DNA of 64,000 nucleotides from Caballeronia sp. dw_19. GTDB taxonomy: Bacteria; Pseudomonadota; Gammaproteobacteria; Burkholderiales; Burkholderiaceae. Location of the stretch: the NCBI RefSeq assembly GCF_018449515.1, contig NZ_JAAVUQ010000036.1, positions 1 to 64,000 on the forward strand. Direction: 5' to 3'. Each line of letters starts with the position of its first letter. Positions within the stretch are counted from its first letter, which is position 1. A model generated the notes under the pieces. That model saw only the letters and a program-made list of their open reading frames with translations, was not told the DNA's origin and did no database searches. Of this stretch, positions 37,463-43,862 are shown piece by piece. The translations under genes were made by a program, and so were the position numbers.

Positions 37463-38164
37463 TTGGTAAAAATAATTCGACGGCTGACCTGCGTGTCGTT
37501 GGTCGCAGTGCTCGCCGCGTGCGGCTCCGCGCCGGTCGGACCAGGGTTTTATCGAGTTGAACGGGGCGACACGGTGTCGAAGGTCGCGCGGGCGAACCGG
37601 ACGTCGGTCCAGAACATCGCGCGCTGGAACAACCTCACCGACCCGAATGCTATCGAGGTCGGCCAGGTGCTGCGTGTGGCGCCGCCCGCAGGCAGCGTGA
37701 CTTCGGCCGGGTCATCAGCACCGCCGGCCCGCACGAGCAGCAGCGCGGGCACATCGGACTCGGCGCCATCGTCATCCGCATTGGTCACGCCGGCCACCAG
37801 CATTTCGCTTATCTGGCCGACGCAAGGCAGCGTGATTCGCGGTTTCGACGGCAAGAGTTCGAAGGGTATCGACATTGCCGGCGCGTCCGGGACGCAGATC
37901 GTGGCGGCCGCCGCGGGGACGGTAGTCTATGCGGGGAATGGGCTGCGCGGTTACGGCAACCTGCTGATCGTGAAGCACAACGCCGACTACCTGACCGCCT
38001 ACGCGCATAACCGCGCGCTGCTCGTGAAGGAGGGCCAGAGCATCACGCAGGGTCAACCCATCGCGGAAATGGGCGACACCGACACGAATCGCGTGATGCT
38101 GCATTTCGAATTGCGCTACAAGGGTAGTTCGATCGATCCATCGCGTTATCTGCCGGCACGGTAA
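37463..38164 (+). CDS. NlpD-like lipoprotein: LysM plus degenerate M23 (LytM) domain
   Basis: A 233-residue protein from a TTG at 37463 with GAGG eight bases before it; this start makes a 20-residue lipoprotein signal ending LAAC. A LysM domain follows (FYRVERGDTVSKVARANRTS, then NPNDP-like NNLTDPNAIEVGQVL), then a low-complexity Ser/Ala linker, then the M23 domain. The first zinc histidine is missing (SSKGIDIAG), as in E. coli NlpD, so it probably activates a cell-wall amidase instead of cutting peptidoglycan. The upstream ATG at 37412 gives a poorer signal. It is not next to surE, pcm or rpoS. Confidence 0.82.
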   Translation: MVKIIRRLTCVSLVAVLAACGSAPVGPGFYRVERGDTVSKVARANRTSVQNIARWNNLTDPNAIEVGQVLRVAPPAGSVTSAGSSAPPARTSSSAGTSDSAPSSSALVTPATSISLIWPTQGSVIRGFDGKSSKGIDIAGASGTQIVAAAAGTVVYAGNGLRGYGNLLIVKHNADYLTAYAHNRALLVKEGQSITQGQPIAEMGDTDTNRVMLHFELRYKGSSIDPSRYLPAR

Positions 38165-38220
38165 CGCGCAAGGCACGCTCATGCAGGCGCGCGTGCCTAA
38201 TCAAACACAGGGAAGAATCG

Positions 38221-38553
38221 ATGAAATTACAAGTTTGCGCCACGACGCTTGGAAAGGTGGCCGCGACAGCTGCGGTAATGGTGGCTGCGCTGACGCTCGC
38301 GGGCTGCGCCGACTCGGCGAAGATGACCTATCTGCCGTCCGGTGACACCGGTTTTGCGATCAACTGCAGCGGTGGCGACGCAAGTACAAGCTGGGCGGAA
38401 TGCTACAAAAAAGCGGGCGAGATGTGCGGGTCGTATGGCTACGACGTCGTGTCGAAGGACGTTGACAACGGAGCGACGTCTGGCGGAACGGTGGCCGGGA
38501 TTTTCGGCGCGAACGTCAAGAACCGGTCGATGGTGATTCGCTGCAAGCAATAG
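38221..38553 (+). CDS. Small lipoprotein of unknown function
   Basis: A 110-residue protein with a signal ending in the lipobox LAGC (ALTLAGCADSAKM). The mature part has three cysteines (NCSGG, ECYKKAGEMC) and a glycine-rich GTVAGIFGANVKN. A GGGAAGAA ribosome site precedes it. It follows the NlpD-like gene by 57 bp on the same strand and may be co-expressed. Function unknown. Confidence 0.7.
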   Translation: MKLQVCATTLGKVAATAAVMVAALTLAGCADSAKMTYLPSGDTGFAINCSGGDASTSWAECYKKAGEMCGSYGYDVVSKDVDNGATSGGTVAGIFGANVKNRSMVIRCKQ

Positions 38554-38740
38554 CGCTCGCCTGTTTCTTGATCGAGCGGCCGAGGCGCGCAACGTTTTCG
38601 CCCAACGCCAGGTTTGCTCGCGGACCCAGCAGTTGCGCACCGCGCCACCGACCGGACAACGGGTCGATATGCGAGGCGAACACGAGCAGCGAACCCAGCG
38701 CGATCGGACAAATGGCGAGGAAAATCCACAACGAGGTCAT
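38516..38740 (-). CDS. Hypothetical 74-residue membrane-anchored protein overlapping a lipoprotein gene
   Basis: The frame begins with a hydrophobic helix (WIFLAICPIALGSLLVFA) followed by an amphipathic positively charged part (RWRGAQLLGPRANLALGENV). Its last 38 bp overlap the end of the convergent lipoprotein gene. The N-terminal half looks like a real membrane protein, while the overlapping tail is serine-rich and may be fortuitous. No family is known. Confidence 0.4.
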   Translation of the reverse strand: MTSLWIFLAICPIALGSLLVFASHIDPLSGRWRGAQLLGPRANLALGENVARLGRSIKKQASAIACSESPSTGS

Positions 38741-38953
38741 GGTCGGGAATCGATTTCAGGAAATGCGATCATACCTTTGCGGCAAGAAATTCGCATAATC
38801 CGCCGCCAAAGCTGCGTGTCGATCGTAGTAATTACGTGTCGCGGCCTTCGTTGACCAGACAGGCTTAAACCTCCGGAAAGCCCGTGCACATTGGGTTACG
38901 CGTTGATACAAGTGATCACAATCAACCCGATTGATGCACTTTAGAATACGGTC

Positions 38954-39030
38954 AGCCCGCGATTCTCTGCGCGAACAGTCCTCGCGGGTCAGAAGCCCCG
39001 GTGTGCCCGCATCGGGGCTTCGCTTTATTC
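38954..39030 (+). ncRNA. Candidate small RNA with two hairpins
   Basis: A TAGAAT (38942-38947) could be a -10. Downstream are a 7-bp stem CCCGCGA/TCGCGGG (38956-38962 with 38982-38988) and then a 9-bp stem GAAGCCCCG/CGGGGCTTC (38992-39000 with 39013-39021), followed by GCTTTATT. No plus-strand gene ends nearby that needs a terminator, so a separate short transcript is possible. The T-run is weak. Confidence 0.3.
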
Positions 39031-39110
39031 AGGCCGTCAGTTTGGGCGTCAGCGCGCGGCTCTAAGGCTCGGCGCTCACACAGCGGCGTTCGAAGCCATC
39101 CATGGAATAC

Positions 39111-39150
39111 AAAAGGCCGTTGCCGACTGACGTCGGAAACGGCCTTTTTT
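39111..39150. terminator. Intrinsic terminator of zur
   Basis: Stem of 16 bp with one mismatch (AAAAGGCCGTT-CCGAC against its complement) and A/T runs on either side. It lies 35 bp after the zur stop on the minus strand. Confidence 0.85.
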
Positions 39151-39184
39151 GCGGGCGCTGCGCTTTATGCGTTGCGCGGGGAGA

Positions 39185-39712
39185 TCAATGCGACGCGTGA
39201 TCGTGCTGATGCGCGCTGGGGTCTTCAGCGGCCTGACATGCCGGACAAATGCCCTTTAACTCGATGTCGTCGCCGGCCAGCCGATACCCGCTCGCCTCGA
39301 CCTGCGACATCAGGGTCTGGCGCAACTGTTGTTGCTGCTGCAACTCGGTCACGCGGCCACATTGCTGACACACGATCAGCACGCCGTGCTGGCAATGCGT
39401 GAGATCGTGGCAGACGGTGAACGCATTGATGGACTCAATCCGATGAATCAGCCCCGCCGACAGCAGGAAATCCAGCGCCCGATACACCGTGGGAGGTGAC
39501 GCGTTCGGATGCATCGCCCGCATTTCGTCGAGCAACGTATAGGCTTTGGTCGCCCGGCCTGAAGCCAGCAGCAACTCGAGCACGGTGCGGCGAATGGGCG
39601 TGAGTTTCTGACCACGCTCGCGACAATAATCGTCGGCCATCGTGACCGCCGCCTGGAGCGCGTCGGCGGACGAGTGGGCGTGAGAGTGGGCGTCGTTGGT
39701 GGGCGTGTTCAT
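39185..39712 (-). CDS. zur: Zinc uptake regulator, Fur family
   Basis: A 175-residue Fur-family repressor. The winged helix-turn-helix includes GQKLTPIRRTVLELLLAS and PPTVYRALDFLLSAGLIHRIES. The dimerisation domain has the structural-zinc pairs CQQC and CPAC. PPTVYRALDFLL and VCHDLTHCQHGV match Zur more than Fur. Both ends are histidine-rich (NDAHSHAHSS, AHQHDHASH), unusual additions that may bind zinc. A perfect TATAAT ends 7 nt before the start and no ribosome site is visible, so the mRNA may be leaderless. An internal ATG at codon 25 is an alternative start. Confidence 0.88.
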   Translation of the reverse strand: MNTPTNDAHSHAHSSADALQAAVTMADDYCRERGQKLTPIRRTVLELLLASGRATKAYTLLDEMRAMHPNASPPTVYRALDFLLSAGLIHRIESINAFTVCHDLTHCQHGVLIVCQQCGRVTELQQQQQLRQTLMSQVEASGYRLAGDDIELKGICPACQAAEDPSAHQHDHASH

Positions 39713-39718
39713 AGGCGG

Positions 39719-39724
39719 ATTATA
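39719..39724 (-). promoter_or_regulatory. -10 box immediately upstream of zur
   Basis: A perfect TATAAT on the minus strand ends 6 nt before the annotated ATG, which predicts transcription starting at or within a base or two of the start codon. The -35 is poor (AACTTG with 17-bp spacing). Binding by Zur itself was not evident. Confidence 0.45.
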
Positions 39725-39769
39725 CGCTGCGACATAAGGGCCAAGTTCCGGGCGTGCGGCGTCACGGCT

Positions 39770-39943
39770 TTATTGCGGCTGCTCGGGCTTGGCCGGCGCG
39801 ATGATCATGACCGGCGGCGTGGTGTCGGTGGGCACGCCCTTGTAGTCGGGCGGATCTTGCGGCGGCGTGTGGTGAGGCACGGTGGCGTCGCCACAGGCCG
39901 ACAGGAGCAGGGAGCAGATAAACAAAGCAGCGAAACGCGGCAT
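39770..39943 (-). CDS. Candidate 57-residue lipoprotein
   Basis: A short frame encoding a signal peptide (MPRFAALFICSLLLSAC) with the lipobox LSAC, then an extended proline-rich mature peptide (HHTPPQDPPDYKGVPTDTTP, then AKPEQPQ) of about 40 residues. The signal is textbook and the mature part has the codon and residue bias of a small envelope lipoprotein. It is 57 bp upstream of zur on the same strand. Function unknown. Confidence 0.6.
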   Translation of the reverse strand: MPRFAALFICSLLLSACGDATVPHHTPPQDPPDYKGVPTDTTPPVMIIAPAKPEQPQ

Positions 39944-40045
39944 GGACGGCCCGGAAATGAAGTTCAGGAGGTTTTAGATACGAATACGAAGAGTGAACGC
40001 AGAAGATTAAACGATATCGGAGATTGGCGAGAGAACGGAAACGTG

Positions 40046-40104
40046 GGCGCTGTGACCACAGCGCCAGAAATGGCGAAGGGGTCACGAGTTAAACTCGTGA
40101 CCCC
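40046..40104 (-). terminator. Two tandem perfect hairpins after tRNA-Pro
   Basis: The first is GGGGTCACGAGTT/AACTCGTGACCCC (40078-40090 with 40092-40104, 13 bp). The second is GGCGCTGTG/CACAGCGCC (40046-40054 with 40057-40065). They begin 14 bp past the tRNA 3' end and probably form its 3' processing or termination signals, although the T-runs are short. Confidence 0.55.
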
Positions 40105-40117
40105 TTCATTTAAAACG

Positions 40118-40194
40118 TGGTCGGAGCGAAAGGATTCGAACCTTCGACCCTCTGATCCCAAATCAGATGCGCTACCAGGCTGCGCTACGCTCCG
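40118..40194 (-). tRNA. tRNA-Pro (anticodon TGG)
   Basis: A 77-nt cloverleaf with encoded CCA. Acceptor CGGAGCG pairs with CGCTCCG, the D arm is GCGC...GCGC, the anticodon stem TCTGA/TCAGA encloses TTTGGGA (anticodon TGG) and the T loop is TTCGAAT. It reads CCN proline codons by wobble. Confidence 0.96.
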
Positions 40195-40325
40195 ACAAGA
40201 ACGAGATGATAGCGTTTTACCGACACCCGCGCAATCGAAACTATTGGACGCCGCGTTGAGTCCGAAGCCATAGCACTTGCGCGGCCTTCGCCGGTCCAAA
40301 TTGAAAAACCCACAGGAGACATCCG

Positions 40326-40784
40326 ATGAACCTCATTCTCTGGCGCCACGCCGAAGCAGAAGACCAGGCTGCGAGCGATCTCGTGCGCCAGCTGACGCCG
40401 CGTGGCGTAAAACAGGCTCAGGGCGCGGCGAAGTGGCTGAAGAGCCGGTTAGACGACGATGCGGTGTTTCTCGTCAGTCCGGCCACGCGCACGATCCAGA
40501 CAATGGAAGCGTTTGGCGACCGCTATCGCGTCGCAAAGGAACTCGCGCCGGGGGCCAGCGCCCAGGCCGTGCTGGATGCCGCGGAATGGCCGCGCGGCGT
40601 CGCGGAGACTGTCGTCGTAGTCGGACATCAACCAACGCTCGGGCGCGTCGCGGCTTCGCTGATGACCGGCCACGAAGCCGAATGGACCCTGAAGAAAGGC
40701 GGTATCTGGTGGTTCCAGCAACGCTCCCGCGCAGGCGACGACCAAGTCGTGCTGCGGGCGGTAACAAGTCCTGATTTACTGTAG
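40326..40784 (+). CDS. sixA: Phosphohistidine phosphatase SixA
   Basis: A 152-residue histidine-phosphatase-superfamily protein with the RHAEAE motif placing the catalytic His at residue 8, and VVGHQPTLGRV holding the second histidine. SixA removes phosphate from histidine phosphotransfer proteins such as those of the nitrogen phosphotransferase system. An ACAGGAGA ribosome site precedes the start. The length is normal. Confidence 0.88.
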   Translation: MNLILWRHAEAEDQAASDLVRQLTPRGVKQAQGAAKWLKSRLDDDAVFLVSPATRTIQTMEAFGDRYRVAKELAPGASAQAVLDAAEWPRGVAETVVVVGHQPTLGRVAASLMTGHEAEWTLKKGGIWWFQQRSRAGDDQVVLRAVTSPDLL

Positions 40785-40848
40785 CAAAAGACTGTAGCAA
40801 TAGCTCAAACAGCCCCCCAAGGCGGCAAAACCGTGGCTTCGCGGTGAC

Positions 40849-40888
40849 GCTTCATTGAATCGTCATAGTCACGCCATGCGAGCGTCAT
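40849..40888 (+). promoter_or_regulatory. Tandem Pho boxes upstream of olsB
   Basis: Four half-sites in 11-bp phase: GCTTCAT-TGAA-TCGTCAT (40849-40866) and ACGCCAT-GCGA-GCGTCAT (40871-40888). Half-sites CTTCAT and TCGTCAT also occur in the pstS boxes. A TACATT at 40899-40904 lies 10 bp after the last half-site, the spacing used at PhoB-activated promoters. Individual half-sites match the CTGTCAT consensus at 4-5 of 7 positions. Confidence 0.55.
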
Positions 40889-40951
40889 TCGGAATACTTA
40901 CATTGGCGGCTAAACGGTAATACGTCAGCCAAATCCACTTGGGGGTTGCCA

Positions 40952-41785
40952 ATGCAGAAATCGACGACGCTCGCTTTATTGAGCACATCGAATGGACTGA
41001 GCGGGTCTGGTGGCTCGAACGTTGCTGAACTCCGCCGGCGTTTGCCGAGTGCGGCGGAGACCGTGGCGGGGCAACATCGGCTGCGGGTATCGTGGGCGCA
41101 TTCCGAAGCTGAATTGCGCGAAGCGCAGCGCCTGCGGTATCGCGTGTTCGCCGATGAGATGGGGGCACAACTGAAGGGTCCGGCCGGCCTGGACGTAGAC
41201 GCGTTCGATGCCTTTTGCGACCACTTGCTCGTCCGCGACCTGAACACGCTGAAGGTGGTGGGAACGTATCGCGTGCTGCCCCCGCATCAGGCGGCGCGCG
41301 CCGGACGTCTCTATGCCGAGAGCGAATTCGATGTATCCCGTCTCGCGCATCTACGCCCGAAGCTGGTGGAACTCGGCCGCTCGTGCGTGCATGCGGACTA
41401 CCGCAGCGGTGGAGTGATCATGTCGTTGTGGGGCGGCCTGGCCGCGTACATGAAGCAGAACGGCTACGAGACCATGCTGGGTTGCGCGAGCGTCGCAATG
41501 GCGGACGGTGGCCACTACGCCGCCGACCTGTACGAAGGGTTGGAGAAGGAAGCGCTGACGTCGCCGGAATACCGGGCGTTTGCGCATACACCGTTGCCGG
41601 TGCAGGAACTGCGGACGGGCGCCAAGGTAGCGCCGCCGCCTTTGCTGAAGGGCTATTTGCGTCTGGGCGCGAAAATCTGCGGCGCGCCGGCGTGGGATCC
41701 CGATTTCAATACGGCGGACTTTTTGACCTTGCTGCGCATATCGGAGATAGGGGACCGCTACGCGCGTCACTTCATGGCCGACTGA
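40952..41785 (+). CDS. olsB: L-ornithine N(alpha)-acyltransferase
   Basis: Acyl-ACP-dependent transferase that attaches a 3-hydroxy fatty acid to ornithine, the first step of ornithine-lipid synthesis. The 277-residue GNAT-fold protein has LRYRVFADEMGAQLKG, VGTYRVLPPHQAARAG, LVELGRSCVHADYRSGGVIM and LGCASVAMADGG, typical of OlsB. The first possible codon is a TTG at 40946, but the ATG at 40952 behind GGGGG is preferred. olsA is not next to it. Tandem Pho-box half-sites precede it, and ornithine lipids are known to replace phospholipids under phosphate limitation in several bacteria. Confidence 0.85.
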   Translation: MQKSTTLALLSTSNGLSGSGGSNVAELRRRLPSAAETVAGQHRLRVSWAHSEAELREAQRLRYRVFADEMGAQLKGPAGLDVDAFDAFCDHLLVRDLNTLKVVGTYRVLPPHQAARAGRLYAESEFDVSRLAHLRPKLVELGRSCVHADYRSGGVIMSLWGGLAAYMKQNGYETMLGCASVAMADGGHYAADLYEGLEKEALTSPEYRAFAHTPLPVQELRTGAKVAPPPLLKGYLRLGAKICGAPAWDPDFNTADFLTLLRISEIGDRYARHFMAD

Positions 41786-42013
41786 CAACGCCAACGAGCA
41801 ACAAGAAAAGCGGAAGAGACGAAGCGCGCCAGCGATAACGATCAGACCAACACCGCTGGCGGCACGTACTACGATGCCGCAATAACTGCGCGTGACGGGT
41901 ATTCCGTTCAAGCGTAAAAAATAGGTTCGAAGTCCGTACTACTTTTTCACAGGGAGACGGTCGAGGGATCAACGTGGCCCAAGAGAAGCCGTCGCCCTCC
42001 TCCGCCGGACCCC

Positions 42014-43531
42014 TCAAACGCCCGTATAAACCACCCGATACGGCTTGCCGATCTTCTCCCACTCAGCCGCTTCCTGAACGAGGCTGTAGTCGGTAAGCGG
42101 ATTGAGCGAGACCCAGTCGTTGGGCAAACGCACATCGAAGCCGCCGTTGGCCAGCGAAACCTGAATGGCCGGAAACCCGACATCCGCCCGCCGCCGGCAA
42201 AGCAGCGCCGCAAGCCGCAGACAAAACAGCAAGGTCCAGTCGACATCCCGAGCTTGCGACAGCTTGCCCAACTTGCCCACATGCCCAAGCACCAGGCCGG
42301 CTAACCGGGCCTGATCAGTCCGCGAGAACCCGGGCATATCCGCATGACTCGCGATATACGCAGAATGCTTGTGATAAGCGCTATGCGAGATAGAAAGCCC
42401 GATCTCGTGCAATGCCGCCGCCCATCCCAGGAACATCTGATTTTCGATCCGCCGGTCGGCGTCGATATCGATCGCTTCGATCTGCTCATAGAAACCGATT
42501 GCCAGTTCGGCAATACGGTCCGATTGCTCGCCATCCACCGCATAGCGCCGCTTGAAGCCTTCCACCGTCACCGTACGCATGTCCTGGTGCTGCGTGCGCC
42601 CCAGCAGGTCATAGAGCACGCCAAGACGCAGCGCGCCATCGGTGGTATCGACGTATTCAATCCCCAGCTCCTCGAACACGCCGAGCATGATCGACAAGCC
42701 GCCCGCCAGCACGGGAATCCGGTCAGACTTCAACGCGATCAACTTCAGCCGGTTCACATTCTCAGCCTTGATCAGCGCCTTCTTCAGCCGCTCCAGCCCG
42801 CCGCGTGAAATGCCGTGGGTAATGCCGGGATCGTTGAAACCGTTTGCTTCGATCAACTCGGCCAGCGCCCGCGCCGTACCCGACGATCCAATTGCCTGAT
42901 CCCAGCCCGTCTGTTTGTATTCGCTCGAGATAATCTCGATTTCTCGCTTGGCGGCGAGTTCGGCTTGCCGCATTGAATATTCATCGACATTGCCGGCTGC
43001 GAAAAACTGCCGGCTGTGACTCACGCAACCTATATACAGGCTCTCCATATGAATGGGCGTATAGTGCGAGCCGATAATAAATTCCGTCGATCCCCCGCCG
43101 ATATCCACCACCAGCCGCTTGCCCGCGCTCGCCGGCACCGAATGCGCAGCACCCGCATAAATAAGACGCGCTTCTTCCCGTCCGGCAATCACTTCAATGG
43201 GAAAGCCAAGTGCGTTCTGTGCTTCGGCCAGGAATTCGTCAGCGTTTTTAGCCACGCGCAGCGTGTTGGTCGCGACCGCGCGCACGTGGTCGGGATGAAA
43301 GTCCCGCAGCCGCTCGCCGAACCGCTTCAGCGCGTCCCAGCCGCGCAGTTGCGAGGCCCGGTCGAGGAACTTGTCCCGCGACAATCCCGCCGCGAGCCGC
43401 ACGGGTTCACGCAGCGCGTCTACCTGATAGATCGGGCTGCCGGAAGGCGTCTCCTCGACGCGGCCAACAATCAGCCTGAAGCTGTTCGATCCGAGATCTA
43501 CGGCTGCCAAAAGATGAGGGGGGTTGACCAT
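42014..43531 (-). CDS. ppx: Exopolyphosphatase
   Basis: Hydrolyses terminal phosphate from polyphosphate and possibly pppGpp. The 505-residue protein has the ASKHA N-terminus AVDLGSNSFRLIVGRVEE, then VVDIGGGSTEFIIG and VLAGGLSIMLGVFEELG. A C-terminal HD-like region follows from about 330 (GWAAALHEIGLSISHSAYHKHS). The frame is open to 43744, but the ATG at 43531 gives the family start MVNPPHLLAAVDLG. It is divergent from ppk, with which it sets polyphosphate level. Confidence 0.93.
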   Translation of the reverse strand: MVNPPHLLAAVDLGSNSFRLIVGRVEETPSGSPIYQVDALREPVRLAAGLSRDKFLDRASQLRGWDALKRFGERLRDFHPDHVRAVATNTLRVAKNADEFLAEAQNALGFPIEVIAGREEARLIYAGAAHSVPASAGKRLVVDIGGGSTEFIIGSHYTPIHMESLYIGCVSHSRQFFAAGNVDEYSMRQAELAAKREIEIISSEYKQTGWDQAIGSSGTARALAELIEANGFNDPGITHGISRGGLERLKKALIKAENVNRLKLIALKSDRIPVLAGGLSIMLGVFEELGIEYVDTTDGALRLGVLYDLLGRTQHQDMRTVTVEGFKRRYAVDGEQSDRIAELAIGFYEQIEAIDIDADRRIENQMFLGWAAALHEIGLSISHSAYHKHSAYIASHADMPGFSRTDQARLAGLVLGHVGKLGKLSQARDVDWTLLFCLRLAALLCRRRADVGFPAIQVSLANGGFDVRLPNDWVSLNPLTDYSLVQEAAEWEKIGKPYRVVYTGV

Positions 43532-43862
43532 CGATTTTCCAGGTTCCGTAGGGTTGTGCCCGCGAGCTCGTTGCAACCAGACGCGGTCCGGGCAGCATTT
43601 GAACACGCCGAGCCGCAGCAGCGCGCCAATTTTAAGTCCAAGCGGACGACTGTGCTGGCCTGGCAAATAATCCAATGCAGCAAACTGCGCCAATGAATCG
43701 ATTTCAATTGTTAGCCGAAATTGGGCGAATGTCGCCAGGATCAACCATATCCGAGACGTGCGTTAGATTTATGACACCATGTTTTCACAAAAACGTCATC
43801 ATACTGTGGCCCATTCCGAGCGATCCTTGCACATTCTGATTTTTTGACTGCCAATACTATCG
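43532..43862. other. Divergent ppx-ppk intergenic region
   Basis: About 330 bp. It holds promoters for both genes and a set of Pho-box-like half-sites near 43771-43810. I found no gene. The part next to ppx is open in phase with ppx but lacks coding character. Confidence 0.5.
43771..43810 (+). promoter_or_regulatory. Pho-box-like half-sites upstream of ppk
   Basis: Four half-sites in 11-bp phase: ATGACAC-CATG-TTTTCAC and ACGTCAT-CATA-CTGTGGC, with AAAA between the pairs. The second and third fit the consensus best. A GATCCT at 43822-43827, one base from the pstS TATCCT, could be the -10. Weaker than the pstS site. Confidence 0.4.

Larger units (their letters stand above)
38741..39184. other. 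Intergenic region with a candidate small RNA and the zur terminator
   Basis: Contains the presumed promoter of the 74-residue frame, two consecutive plus-strand hairpins near 38956-39021 and the zur terminator at 39111-39150. No protein-coding frame here is convincing. Confidence 0.5.
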
